Of a stretch of DNA of 64,000 nt, positions 39,101-47,761 are shown in pieces (the first letter of the stretch is position 1; the number at the start of each line of letters is the position of its first letter). The position numbers were made by a program, and so were the translations under genes. The notes under the pieces are model-generated. The model ran no database searches. It worked only from the letters and a program-made list of their open reading frames with translations, and was not told where the DNA came from. Source of the DNA: SAR86 cluster bacterium (lineage in GTDB: Bacteria > Pseudomonadota > Gammaproteobacteria > Magnimaribacterales > AG-339-G14); assembly GCA_023703675.1 (NCBI GenBank), contig CP097974.1:849288-913287 (forward strand), given 5' to 3'.

Positions 39101-39620
39101 TTTCATCTTCAAAACCTAATCTAGTAATTTCAAAGAAAAAATCTTCTTTAAAAATTTCTTTAAAAAATTTAGCTTGCTTCTCAGCCAGTTCAAATTTATC
39201 CGACAATATGGAGTCTGAAATTTGACTTCCTAAACCCCCCGAAAACATTATGAGTCCTTCATAGTTATCCTTTAGTATTTTTGTATTAATTAAGCATTCT
39301 TTATTTTTTTTTCCTTTTGTATTCGCATGAGATATTAACCTCATCAAATTTTTATATCCTTTGTGATTTTTAGCTAAAAATGTCAAATTACCTCTAGAAT
39401 TTTCCCCTTCTAAAATCATTTCAGAGCCACAAATAGGTTTTAACCCTTTCTTCCTCATGTTTTCGTAAAAATTAACAAACCCGAAAAGATTAGAACAATC
39501 CGTTAATGCAACAGAATCAAATCCTAATTCTGAACTTTTATCTGCCAAATCTTTCATATTAATTAAACCGTCATTAATGGAAAATTCTGAGTGAAGACTA
39601 AGATGACAAAATTTATTCAT
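36150..39620 (-). CDS. dnaE: DNA polymerase III alpha subunit
   Basis: The 1156-residue replicative polymerase has an N-terminal PHP domain (residues about 1-270, opening FCHLSLHSEFS), a palm with catalytic aspartates in PDFDIDFCRDGRE, and VGPGRGSGAGSL. FGFNKSHSAAYA and a helix-hairpin-helix region (IKGVGENAIENI) follow. A clamp-binding pentapeptide QSDMF lies at residues 912-916, equivalent to E. coli QADMF. An OB fold is near the C terminus. It overlaps rnhB by eight bases, as part of the lpxB-rnhB-dnaE-accA series. Confidence 0.98.
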   Translation of the reverse strand: MNKFCHLSLHSEFSINDGLINMKDLADKSSELGFDSVALTDCSNLFGFVNFYENMRKKGLKPICGSEMILEGENSRGNLTFLAKNHKGYKNLMRLISHANTKGKKNKECLINTKILKDNYEGLIMFSGGLGSQISDSILSDKFELAEKQAKFFKEIFKEDFFFEITRLGFEDESRSNSALLDLSKSLEIPVIASNRVRFLNENDYESHETRVSIQSGYVLSDPRRKRDYKEAQYFKSAEEMLDDFADIPEAIENAYEVSKKCNLEIKTGIYVLPDFETPNNLKESDYLRKLAVEGILEKMKLKNFDQLPSLYLQRFNYELETILKMGYEGYFLIVADFVNWAKKNQVPVGPGRGSGAGSLIAYSLGITGLDPMKYDLLFERFLNPDRISNPDFDIDFCRDGREKVIDYVTNKYGNQAVAQICTFGTMAARAVVRDVARAQGKSYSLGDRIAKLIPFSPEMTLEKALNENKELKQILKLDEDASEIFDMALKLEGTARSVGKHAAGVVIAPSKINDYSPLYLDADTYDESVPQSYATQYSMEDIEAVGLQKFDFLGLKTLTVINKALIEINKYRESIKLEPINLDELKLDDKGVFELLQKGITTAVFQMESRGMREYLIKLKPNTFEDIIAMIALYRPGPLEMKMVDTYINRKNGIEKIDYSKDQDIEKILKSTYGVIVYQEQVMQLAQEFSEFTLGQADILRKAMGKKIPEVMEGQRQAFIDGAKKNQKISRVAEDLWDQIETFAGYGFNKSHSAAYALISYQTAWLKSHYPSQFMASALSSELDDTDKIKVLIDDASSLGLKIEPPDINKSFRDFISLNEETILFGLGSIKGVGENAIENIVEQRKKGDFESLKDFCFRVDLSKVDKRCIEPLIKSGSMDAFNIDRFQLLDQVEDILKLARQEIENKENGQSDMFGVQEFSVESKSVLKESFPSSGLSTLEFESLGYHLQHHPVEENYWELKKISPIKIKDLSLSNNNQRCSGVIISHNRIQTRRGTIVFATLDDNSGRIELIINQEVLEDSNLSFNGQEIIIADGEVIEEDGKGNKEFGLSKKMRVTQLNTLEELRIKFARKLSINISENQTKKIEQLIEQLQDFSKEESTNGCPVEINYHTKDGKVGMELKENFNISLTNDNFESLKKACGMKNIDLHYYSRQ

Positions 39621-40176
39621 TTATATTTTTTACAATTCCAAAGCTTTTTCTATGTTCTTTTATTATTCCATATGAATTTATAGCGTCTATATGTTTTTTA
39701 GTTGCATAGCCTTTATGAGAGCCAAAAGAATATTTAGGATATTTGCAATCTAAAAGCATCATTAATTCATCTCGGAAAACCTTTGCAATTATTGAAGCAG
39801 CCATAACTTCGGGTACTAAGTTATCAGCTTTCACTAAAGTACTTACTGGATGTTTTGAGTTTAAAGAATCCCTTCCATCTACAATTATTTTTCTAGGCGA
39901 ATGTTTTAGACCGTCTATAGCTTTTTCCATGGCTAGAATAGATGCGTTTCTAATGTTAACTTTGTCGATTATCCTGGCAGAGACTGTAGCGATAGAAAAG
40001 GCATGAGCCTTTAGTTTTATTATGTTTGAAAGTTCAGTCCTTTTTTTTTGGGATAATTTTTTTGAGTCTGATAATCCTTTTACGTTATTTTCACCAAGAA
40101 TTACTGCTGCTGCAACAACTGGCCCTGCAAGACTACCCCTTCCGACTTCGTCAACTCCGGCTAAAAACCTTTTCAA
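39613..40176 (-). CDS. rnhB: Ribonuclease HII
   Basis: The 187-residue enzyme removes RNA from RNA-DNA hybrids and single ribonucleotides from DNA. The GVDEVGRGSLAGPVVAAAVIL signature contains D9 and E10. A further active-site aspartate is in LVKADNLVPEVMAASIIAKV. The start is TTG, overlapping the lpxB TGA as TTGA; the first conserved strand begins within five residues, so no other start is possible. Confidence 0.97.
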   Translation of the reverse strand: MKRFLAGVDEVGRGSLAGPVVAAAVILGENNVKGLSDSKKLSQKKRTELSNIIKLKAHAFSIATVSARIIDKVNIRNASILAMEKAIDGLKHSPRKIIVDGRDSLNSKHPVSTLVKADNLVPEVMAASIIAKVFRDELMMLLDCKYPKYSFGSHKGYATKKHIDAINSYGIIKEHRKSFGIVKNINE

Positions 40177-41294
40177 TTTTTTTTTATTGAGTGGATTACT
40201 TCGTAAAATTTTGTTTTTTTTGAATTTATTAAAGAACTATGGATTTTCTTATAATCATTGAATAAATTATGATGATCTATATTCATCAAAGCCTCTAATC
40301 CATAAATAAGATTTTTTTTAGTAACCTTTGATTGAATAAGTTCCTGAACAATTTTTTTCTTTTTCAATATATTTGGTAAAGAAATAAATTCTGTCTTGAT
40401 GAATCTTGATAAAATCAAATAACTTAAAAAGTTCGTTTTATAAATAACAATCATTGGAATTTTACAAAGTGCCGCCTCCAAAGAAGCCGTTCCAGAGGTT
40501 ATAACAGCATAGTCACAGGCGCGAAGAATATTTCTAGAATTGCTATAATGAATCTCTAAATTCGAATTTCCCTTTATTTTTTTCTCCAAATTCATTGACT
40601 TGCTACCTTCAGTTAAAGCAAATATAAAGCGAAGCTTTGAATTTACTTTTAAATAATGATTTGAAAGAGAAGCTAAAACATTGAAGTGTCTGGTAACTTC
40701 AGATTTTCTACTACCAGGCATTAAAACAACGTACTTGAAATTTTCATCTAGATTTAGTTTTTGTTTGTACTCCTTTCTATTTATTTCAAACTCAATTTTT
40801 TCTGCAATGGGGTGACCAACAAAACTTGAATTAATATTATGTTGACTTAAAATTTTTTTTTCAAAATCATATAAACAAAAAATATGATCTAAAAATTTAG
40901 AAAAACTTTTTATTCGATTTTCACGCCAGGCCCAAAATTGAGGACAAACATATTGAATTGTTGAGATGTCTGTCTTTTGTTTTAATTTTTTTGATATTCC
41001 AAGATTAAAGGAAGGACTGTCTATCCCGATAAAGATATCTGGTTTTTTTGATTCAAAAAAACTTATTAATTGCTTTCTTCTTTTTAATATGGTGTTTAAT
41101 GAGAGCAAAGGATCTATGATTCCCATTTTTGAAATTTCTTTAATTGGAAACAAGGATTCTAGCCCCTCTTGCTTCATCCTTTCTCCGCCAATTCCTATGA
41201 ATTCAATCTTATCGTCATGAGCTTTAAGAGAACGCATTAAATCTGAGCCTAAAATATCACCTGATTCCTCTCCCGCTGATAAAGCTATTTTCAT
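40173..41294 (-). CDS. lpxB: Lipid-A-disaccharide synthase LpxB
   Basis: The 373-residue glycosyltransferase (GT19) begins MKIALSAGEESGD, the family opening, and has IDSPSFNLGISKKLK, YVCPQFWAWRENR and LMPGSRKSEV. It joins UDP-2,3-diacylglucosamine with lipid X to form the lipid A disaccharide at the inner membrane. Length is normal (E. coli 382). It starts seven bases after lpxA. Together with lpxD, fabZ and lpxA it forms the conserved lipid A cluster. Confidence 0.97.
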   Translation of the reverse strand: MKIALSAGEESGDILGSDLMRSLKAHDDKIEFIGIGGERMKQEGLESLFPIKEISKMGIIDPLLSLNTILKRRKQLISFFESKKPDIFIGIDSPSFNLGISKKLKQKTDISTIQYVCPQFWAWRENRIKSFSKFLDHIFCLYDFEKKILSQHNINSSFVGHPIAEKIEFEINRKEYKQKLNLDENFKYVVLMPGSRKSEVTRHFNVLASLSNHYLKVNSKLRFIFALTEGSKSMNLEKKIKGNSNLEIHYSNSRNILRACDYAVITSGTASLEAALCKIPMIVIYKTNFLSYLILSRFIKTEFISLPNILKKKKIVQELIQSKVTKKNLIYGLEALMNIDHHNLFNDYKKIHSSLINSKKTKFYEVIHSIKKN

Positions 41295-41301
41295 TACTAG
41301 C

Positions 41302-42072
41302 TTACCTAACGATTCCTCTTTCAGAATTCTTCAAAGAATTAAGAAGAGTTTTAATCTCGGGTAAGTGGCCAAAATTAGCTTCTATTTCCTTTTTAGAATT
41401 TTCTAACGTATTTTTTCTCAAATAAATAATTTTATAAGCTTCTTTAAGTGCGTGAGTACCCTCTTTATTAATATTGAGTCTAGAGATTCCAGTGACGTTA
41501 AGCCCCCTTGCTTTTGCAGTATTACCGCTTACCCTAACAAAGGCTGGAATATCTTTCGATACCGCGCTTCCCATGGCAGAAAAGCTGTAAGCTCCAATAT
41601 TGCAAAACTGATGAACTAAACTAAAACCGCCTAAAATCGCTCCTCTTTCTAATTTTACACAGCCAGCAATTGATGAATTGTTTACTAAAACAACGTCATC
41701 TTCTATTTCACAATCATGAGCCACGTGTACATAAGCCATAAATAAGTTTCTTGAGCCTATCAGAGTTTTTGAATTTTCTTGGATTGTACCTCTATTTATT
41801 GTGACTCCTTCTCTAAAAATATTATTGTCTCCAATTTCTAAAAAAGTTTTTTCTCCTTTATATTTTTTATCTTGTGGATCTCCTCCAATTGAAGCAAACG
41901 AAAAAATTTTATTATTTTTTCCTATAGTCGTTGGACCTTCTAGAACAACATGAGATCCTATATTTGAACCAGAATTAATTTCTACTTCAGGTCCAATAAC
42001 CGCAAATGGCCCAACGTTTACAGTGGTATCAAGTTTTGCTGATTTATGAACAATTGCAGATTTATGAATCAT
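41302..42072 (-). CDS. lpxA: UDP-N-acetylglucosamine acyltransferase LpxA
   Basis: The 256-residue left-handed beta-helix protein catalyses the first acylation of UDP-GlcNAc. The catalytic-base equivalent of E. coli H125 is H119 in YVHVAHDC, and H116 and H154 (LVHQFC) are also conserved. The residue matching E. coli H144 is cysteine (C138, in SIAGCVKLERG), a change in a position that contributes to activity in E. coli. The ATG overlaps the fabZ TAA by one base. Length matches E. coli (262). Confidence 0.97.
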   Translation of the reverse strand: MIHKSAIVHKSAKLDTTVNVGPFAVIGPEVEINSGSNIGSHVVLEGPTTIGKNNKIFSFASIGGDPQDKKYKGEKTFLEIGDNNIFREGVTINRGTIQENSKTLIGSRNLFMAYVHVAHDCEIEDDVVLVNNSSIAGCVKLERGAILGGFSLVHQFCNIGAYSFSAMGSAVSKDIPAFVRVSGNTAKARGLNVTGISRLNINKEGTHALKEAYKIIYLRKNTLENSKKEIEANFGHLPEIKTLLNSLKNSERGIVR

Positions 42073-42509
42073 TATTTAGGTCTATCTGCGCATAAAATTG
42101 TAGCTGAGCAGACGAATTCATCTTCTACAGAGGCTTTACATTCAAATTTCCAAATTCCTCTTTTGTCTGAAATTTTTGTTGATTCTAGAATTAATTTATC
42201 TCCAGGAATTACAGGTCTTTTAAATCTTAAATTGTCTGCTCCAACAAAATAATACATTGAACCTTCATCAGGAGTTTTACCCATAGTTTTGAAACCCAAT
42301 ATGCCTGAAGCTTGAGCCATAGCCTCTAAAATTAAAACTCCTGGAACCACACTTTTCTCAGGAAAGTGTCCTATAAAATAAGGCTCATTATTGGTTATGT
42401 TTTTATAAGCCTTTATATATTTATTCAACTCAATCTCGATTACTCTGTCCACAAGCAAAAAAGGATATCTATGAGGTAAATATTTTCTAATTTCTTCTAT
42501 ATCAATCAT
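42072..42509 (-). CDS. fabZ: 3-hydroxyacyl-[ACP] dehydratase FabZ
   Basis: The 145-residue hot-dog-fold enzyme has the catalytic histidine in [13 protein letters not shown] and the glutamate in [13 protein letters not shown]. It dehydrates 3-hydroxyacyl-ACP in fatty acid elongation. Its gene sits between lpxD and lpxA, which use the hydroxyacyl-ACP substrates it competes for. The ATG overlaps the lpxD TGA (ATGA), and its stop overlaps lpxA by one base. Confidence 0.97.
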   Translation of the reverse strand: MIDIEEIRKYLPHRYPFLLVDRVIEIELNKYIKAYKNITNNEPYFIGHFPEKSVVPGVLILEAMAQASGILGFKTMGKTPDEGSMYYFVGADNLRFKRPVIPGDKLILESTKISDKRGIWKFECKASVEDEFVCSATILCADRPK

Positions 42510-43483
42510 TTTTTTCTTAAAGTTGCTGACTTTTTTAACCAGTTTTTATGTTCCATTAATATAGGCCCTCCTGAATAGGCTCCTTTATTTTTGACACTAT
42601 TTGTCACAAATGTCATTGGGTAGATAGTTACCTCGTCAGTAATTTGAATATTATCCACTATCCCACAAAGACCGCCAATTACGCAGTTATTACCTATCTT
42701 TACACTTCCAGCTATTGAAGTATTTGCACCAATAATAGTATTTTCTCCGATATAACAATTATGGGCTAAATGTATTTGGTTATCTAATTTTACTCCGTTG
42801 CAAATTTCAGTAGATCCAGAAGAGGCTTTATCAATTGTGCAGCCAGCGCCGATTTCAACATTATCGCCGATAATCACCTTTCCGGAATGAATTATCTTTT
42901 CCCATTTTTTTCCATTTTTTGCAAAACCTAATCCATCCGAACCTATAACGGTACCTGAATGGATAATGCAATTTTTCCCAATCATTGAATCTGGATAAAG
43001 CGAGACATTTGAGTATATTTTAGAATTTTTTTTGATTATGGTTCCCGCCCCTATATGAACTCCAGAGTTGATAAAAACACCTTCTTCTATTTGAACCTCT
43101 TTTTCTATAACACTGTAAGCTCCAATAAAAGAACTAGAATTGACTTTTGCACTTTCATGAATCTTAGAGAACTCATCTTTTAAAGAAGGTATAGAAATTT
43201 CAGGTTCAAATAATTGACTGCATTTAGCATAAACTAGATGAACTTGATCTGTATAAAGTTTGCTTCCAGGGAAATCAAAATCATCTTCTTTAGATAAAAT
43301 AATTGCCCCTGCTTTTGTATTATTTAAATCCTTTTTAAATTTTTTTGAATAGTAAAAGGACAATTCAGAGGGTTTTGCATCCTTAAGATTATTTATTGAT
43401 ACAATTCTTTTTTCTCCATCTCCATCTAAGGATAAATCTAAAAGTTCAGCAATTTCGCTAAGCTTGTATACTTTTTTGGACAA
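42506..43483 (-). CDS. lpxD: UDP-3-O-acylglucosamine N-acyltransferase LpxD
   Basis: The 325-residue protein has an N-terminal uridine-binding domain (about residues 1-100, with [13 protein letters not shown]) and a left-handed beta-helix of hexapeptide repeats. The catalytic histidine lies in [13 protein letters not shown]. It adds the second hydroxyacyl chain in lipid A synthesis. The start is TTG, nine bases after skp. Slightly shorter than E. coli LpxD (341). Confidence 0.96.
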   Translation of the reverse strand: MSKKVYKLSEIAELLDLSLDGDGEKRIVSINNLKDAKPSELSFYYSKKFKKDLNNTKAGAIILSKEDDFDFPGSKLYTDQVHLVYAKCSQLFEPEISIPSLKDEFSKIHESAKVNSSSFIGAYSVIEKEVQIEEGVFINSGVHIGAGTIIKKNSKIYSNVSLYPDSMIGKNCIIHSGTVIGSDGLGFAKNGKKWEKIIHSGKVIIGDNVEIGAGCTIDKASSGSTEICNGVKLDNQIHLAHNCYIGENTIIGANTSIAGSVKIGNNCVIGGLCGIVDNIQITDEVTIYPMTFVTNSVKNKGAYSGGPILMEHKNWLKKSATLRKK

Positions 43484-43492
43484 AACAAATAA

Positions 43493-44026
43493 TTAATCTT
43501 TATTATTTGCCTGATTTAATAATTCAATTACCTCAGGAGTAATGTTTATTAAAGGATTCGCTTGGTCATAGGCTAACAAAGCTTGACTGTTAAACAACAA
43601 AGTAATTTTTTTTGCCACAATCAGATCATTTACAACTTTTTGTACAGTAGGTCCTTGGTTAGCTTGAAGTTTTTGAACTACCTCATTTTCAAGAGTTTGC
43701 ATCTTCTGTGTGAGAAACTGAATATCTTGATATAGGGATTGAGCTTTTTTTAATTTATCAGCTTGTTCTTCATCTGACATTGTCGATGCATCTTTATTAA
43801 GTTCCTCAGCTAACGCCAATCTATCTGAATCCTTAAGCTGAGCCTCTTCCATTAACTCTTTATAATCGTTTGATTCTCTTAGTTCCTCAAAACTTGTTCT
43901 CGCAAGATCAGTGCCTAAAAATATAGCTTGATAATCTATTACTGCGACGCCTTCTAGGTTTGCAATCGATGGAAGCGAAAAAATAGAAAATAAAACTGAA
44001 GTTAAATAAATTGAAAAATTTCTCAT
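43493..44026 (-). CDS. skp: Periplasmic chaperone Skp/OmpH
   Basis: The 177-residue protein has a signal peptide (hydrophobic core about residues 4-18, cleavage likely after SIA near residue 22) and then GVAVIDYQAIFLGTDLA, similar to the Skp beta core. The long helical arms are predicted as coiled coil (residues about 55-125). Skp escorts unfolded outer membrane proteins to BamA, the gene immediately upstream. A strong GGGAG lies six bases before the ATG, so it may be translated more than its neighbours, in line with the 71-base gap after bamA. Confidence 0.88.
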   Translation of the reverse strand: MRNFSIYLTSVLFSIFSLPSIANLEGVAVIDYQAIFLGTDLARTSFEELRESNDYKELMEEAQLKDSDRLALAEELNKDASTMSDEEQADKLKKAQSLYQDIQFLTQKMQTLENEVVQKLQANQGPTVQKVVNDLIVAKKITLLFNSQALLAYDQANPLINITPEVIELLNQANNKD

Positions 44027-44097
44027 GATGATCTCCCTAAGAGGATTTATATAAACGAAGTTTACCTTCTGTACGGGGTCTTTTTCCAGAAGAATTT

Positions 44098-46419
44098 TTA
44101 AAATTGATTTCCTATCTCAAATTGAAAAGTTTCAGTTTCATCTAAGATATCATCTCCAAAAACAGAAGAAATAGCGAAAGACATTGGTCCAAGTGCGGTA
44201 ATCCAAGTTACGCCAAGACCTACAGAGTATCTCAATTCTGATAAATCAAATTCACTACAATTGGTTTCATATGATTTACAGCCATCATTAAATACGTTTC
44301 CAAAATCAAAGAATAGCGAGCTTCTTACTGATCTGCTGTCTTCTAAAAAAGGAATAGGAAAAATTAAATCCATTCCTCCTTCAAACGAATAAGTTCCACC
44401 TGTTGGCCTGTTGTAATAGGAATAAAATCCTGAATATACTGCTCTGGGACCAAGAGAATTTTGTTCAAAACCTCTAACAGAATTTAAGCCTCCGGCATAA
44501 AAATTTTCATATGGAGGCGGTGTTTCGGTGTCTCCATATGCAAAAAGTCCACCAACTTCAGTCCTTATTGAAAAAACAAAATCACTTGGCAAAGGTCTAT
44601 AAAACTTGAATCTATGTGATAACTTTCCATAAGTTAAAGAACTCCCAGGCACGGCAACTGAACCTGACAGAACATTTAAAGTTCCTGCAGTAGGAAATAA
44701 GCCTCTATTAAGAGAATTTCTTGACCAAGTTACTCCTAGAGTCAAAGATTCAAACTTAGAACCCTCAGTAGAAATGAAATCTAAAAGTTGTCTAGAAGAT
44801 AGAGCGCTTGATGACAGATCTGTTTGATCAATTGAAGCGGACAAACTTAATTGTTCAATTTCGTTAATCGGTAAAACAAATTGAACTGAACCACCAAAAG
44901 ATTCTGTGTTGTATGCAGAAATATTAAAATTTGAATAATCTGAAGATCTAATATAAGCGCCATAACCTAAACCAACACCATCCGCGTTAAAATAAGGATC
45001 AAAAAAATTAAAAGACACATCGGTTTGCCAATCACTATAATTTAGTCCTACCCCAATACTATTTCCAGTTCCAAAAGCATTACTCTCTGAATAATTTGCT
45101 CCTATACTGAAGCCATAAGCGCCGTAACCTAAACTTCCCGCAATAGAGCCAGAAAATTCCTCTTCAACGTTGAAATCTATATCTACTTTGTCTTTTTCTC
45201 CTGGAACAGGAATTGTTTCAAAATTTACTTCTTTAAAAAAACCTAACCTATCTAACCTCAATTTAGAGCGCTCAAGAAGTGAGTTTGATGCCCATGCACC
45301 TTCCATTTGTCTCATTTCTCTTCTTAAGACAACGTCATGAGTTCTTTTATTGCCGTAGAAATTAATGTTTCTAACATAAGTCCTCTGTCCAGGTTCGACA
45401 AAAAAAACTATATCTACAAGATTGTCATCAACTCTCTTGATATTTCCCGACACTTCAGAAAATAAAAATCCTTCGTTGTTTAAAAGATTATTTATACTTT
45501 CTTCAGAAAAGGTAATGAGTTCTTGAGAAAAAGTTGAATCATCAACAACATATATAAGACTTCTGATAATTTCTTCTTTTACTGGAAAGTCACCTGCTAA
45601 AGAAACATTATTGATTTTGTAAAGATCTCCTTCAGAGATATTTACAGTTATAAATACTTTCTGCTTGTCCTCAGAGATAGTTATTATCGAATTATTTACA
45701 GAAAAATTTAGGTATCCTCTATTTTTATAAAAAGACTCTAAGCTTTCTAGATCACCTTTAAGATTTTCTTTTGAATAAGGAGTATTTCTTCTAAATATTG
45801 ATAACCAGGATCTTGGTCTAAGCTTAAAAACTTTCTTTAGCTCGTCCTCAGAAAATAGATTATTCCCGACAATATTAATGCTCTGTAACTTTGCAGTTTC
45901 GCCTTCTTGTATTTCAACGTTTAGTTTTACCCGATTACGAGGCAAAGGATCGGATGAGACTTCTACATTCGCAGCATATTTTCCTTGAGAAACGTATTGC
46001 CTTTCCAACTCGGAACTTAAATTTTCGAAAACTGATCTTCTAAATAAAGCGCCCTCAAAAATTCCTGAATTTTTCAGCCCATCCATTAAATTATCTGTTT
46101 TAATCGCTTGATTCCCTTCGATGACTATTTCGTCGATTGTTGGTCTTTCGACTAAATTTATTAATAATGCGTTTCCTTCTCTTCCAATTTGGATGTCGTC
46201 AAATTGACCAGTAGAAAATATTGATTTGGAGATTTCAATAATTTCGTCTTGTTCTATAGAATCTCCAATGGTCACAGGTATTTCAGCGAAAATGCTACCT
46301 GCAGAAACTCTTTGCAAACCACTAATCCTTATATCTTCAATAATCCACGATGATGAAAAAACTAGATTTGAGAAACAAAAAGTTGCCAAAAATAAAAAAT
46401 TAAAAAAATTTAATTTCAT
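44098..46419 (-). CDS. bamA: Outer membrane protein assembly factor BamA
   Basis: BamA inserts beta-barrel proteins into the outer membrane. The chosen ATG at 46419 gives a signal peptide (MKLNFFNFLFLATFCFSNL) and 773 residues in all. The frame is open further to 46464, but those 15 residues precede a clear signal peptide and overlap rseP. Five POTRA domains follow (residues about 25-420), beginning IEDIRISGLQRVSAG. A 16-strand barrel completes the protein, with the conserved VRGF of the lid loop in GGLNSVRGFEQ. The C terminus ends in phenylalanine (EIGNQF), the outer-membrane signature. Confidence 0.97.
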   Translation of the reverse strand: MKLNFFNFLFLATFCFSNLVFSSSWIIEDIRISGLQRVSAGSIFAEIPVTIGDSIEQDEIIEISKSIFSTGQFDDIQIGREGNALLINLVERPTIDEIVIEGNQAIKTDNLMDGLKNSGIFEGALFRRSVFENLSSELERQYVSQGKYAANVEVSSDPLPRNRVKLNVEIQEGETAKLQSINIVGNNLFSEDELKKVFKLRPRSWLSIFRRNTPYSKENLKGDLESLESFYKNRGYLNFSVNNSIITISEDKQKVFITVNISEGDLYKINNVSLAGDFPVKEEIIRSLIYVVDDSTFSQELITFSEESINNLLNNEGFLFSEVSGNIKRVDDNLVDIVFFVEPGQRTYVRNINFYGNKRTHDVVLRREMRQMEGAWASNSLLERSKLRLDRLGFFKEVNFETIPVPGEKDKVDIDFNVEEEFSGSIAGSLGYGAYGFSIGANYSESNAFGTGNSIGVGLNYSDWQTDVSFNFFDPYFNADGVGLGYGAYIRSSDYSNFNISAYNTESFGGSVQFVLPINEIEQLSLSASIDQTDLSSSALSSRQLLDFISTEGSKFESLTLGVTWSRNSLNRGLFPTAGTLNVLSGSVAVPGSSLTYGKLSHRFKFYRPLPSDFVFSIRTEVGGLFAYGDTETPPPYENFYAGGLNSVRGFEQNSLGPRAVYSGFYSYYNRPTGGTYSFEGGMDLIFPIPFLEDSRSVRSSLFFDFGNVFNDGCKSYETNCSEFDLSELRYSVGLGVTWITALGPMSFAISSVFGDDILDETETFQFEIGNQF

Positions 46420-46423
46420 TTTC

Positions 46424-47761
46424 TTAAAGCACAGAAAGCCTTGATAAGTCATTGATGAAAACAAATATCATCAAAAAAATAACCATGGAGAGTCCCACTC
46501 TATAAACAAAATCTAACGTCCTGGGTGAAATAGGAGATCCTTTTAATCGTTCTAATGTCAACAAACAAATTTGGCCCCCATCTAGAATTGGAATCGGTAC
46601 TAAATTTATTACTCCTAATCCTATGCTTACAAAACTCATAAGTAATAGAAAAGAATAAAATCCTCCATAAATTAAAGATTCCCCTGCAACCTGACCTATC
46701 ATGACAGGGCCGCCAAGATTTTTTGGAGAAACATAACCTGCAATCATTTTGTATAGAAAAATAAACGAATCAACTATAGTGGAATATGTTTTTTCCAAAG
46801 CATTTGTGAAAGCATTTAATGGAGAGTATGACTTATAAATATAAGAATTCTCCGAAAATTTATTAGCTGAAGTAATGCCTAAAATCCATCTAGATTCAGA
46901 AAAAGTTGGAGTTACTTGAAAAAATATTTCTTCGTTATCTCTTAAGATTTTTATTTTTAACGGCATGCCTAGCGACTTATCTACAACATCTTTAATTTGC
47001 CCCCAACTTGAAATTTTTTGAGCTTCGATTTCCAAAACTTTATCTCCAGAAATGAGGCCTGCTTTATTTGCAGGGCTATTATCTAAAACCGCACCAATTT
47101 CTGAGCTTACTGGAATCCCAATACCTAAATTTGAGAGGAGGTCTTTTGGCTCCTCACCTATTAGCCAATCTTTAACATCAATTTTTGTTTCTTTTAAAGC
47201 TCCATTTGAGTCTAGCTTAAATTTTATTTCTCCTGACTCTCCTAGTCTTCTTGACAATGCCATTTGAGCGTCGGCTCTCGAGGAGATGTTTTTGTCGTCT
47301 ATCTCAATAATTAATTCGCCTTCAATAATATTTGCCTTGCTTGCAGCGCTTTCTGGCAAAACGTATCCGACTTGAGATGAAAGGACTGTTGACCCTAACA
47401 AATTTAAAATCGTGAATAAAAAAATAGCTAATAAAAAATTAGCAAAAGGCCCTGCAAAAAGAATCAATACCTTTTGATAATATTTTTTTGAAGCAAAGGA
47501 ATCATCTATATCTTTCGAATTTTTATCCATGACATCTTCTCCAAGCATTTTTACGTATCCACCAACAGGAAAGAGTCTTAAGTTATAAGATGTGCCGTCC
47601 TTACCAATATAATTTTTTATGGACTTTCCCATTCCGATTGAAAAATCAAGAATTTTTACATTGAAAAATCTAGCAACATAAAAATGTCCGGCTTCATGAA
47701 TTGCTGTAATGACCATAATTAATGTTAAAAAACCTAAAATGTATGAAAATATTTCTATCAT
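46424..47761 (-). CDS. rseP: Site-2 protease RseP
   Basis: The 445-residue inner-membrane metalloprotease has H22-E23-x-x-H26 in the first transmembrane segment and the LDG motif in VPIPILDGGQI near the C terminus. Two periplasmic PDZ-like domains lie between (around residues 115-190 and 200-290). It cleaves anti-sigma-E factor RseA and leftover signal peptides. Its neighbours BamA and Skp are classical sigma-E targets. The ATG overlaps the dxr TGA (ATGA). Length equals E. coli (450). Confidence 0.97.
   Translation of the reverse strand: MIEIFSYILGFLTLIMVITAIHEAGHFYVARFFNVKILDFSIGMGKSIKNYIGKDGTSYNLRLFPVGGYVKMLGEDVMDKNSKDIDDSFASKKYYQKVLILFAGPFANFLLAIFLFTILNLLGSTVLSSQVGYVLPESAASKANIIEGELIIEIDDKNISSRADAQMALSRRLGESGEIKFKLDSNGALKETKIDVKDWLIGEEPKDLLSNLGIGIPVSSEIGAVLDNSPANKAGLISGDKVLEIEAQKISSWGQIKDVVDKSLGMPLKIKILRDNEEIFFQVTPTFSESRWILGITSANKFSENSYIYKSYSPLNAFTNALEKTYSTIVDSFIFLYKMIAGYVSPKNLGGPVMIGQVAGESLIYGGFYSFLLLMSFVSIGLGVINLVPIPILDGGQICLLTLERLKGSPISPRTLDFVYRVGLSMVIFLMIFVFINDLSRLSVL

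Noticed and set aside
46420-46464. Longer BamA start at 46464
   Set aside because: It would place 15 residues before an evident signal peptide and overlap rseP; the ATG at 46419 gives a normal signal sequence.
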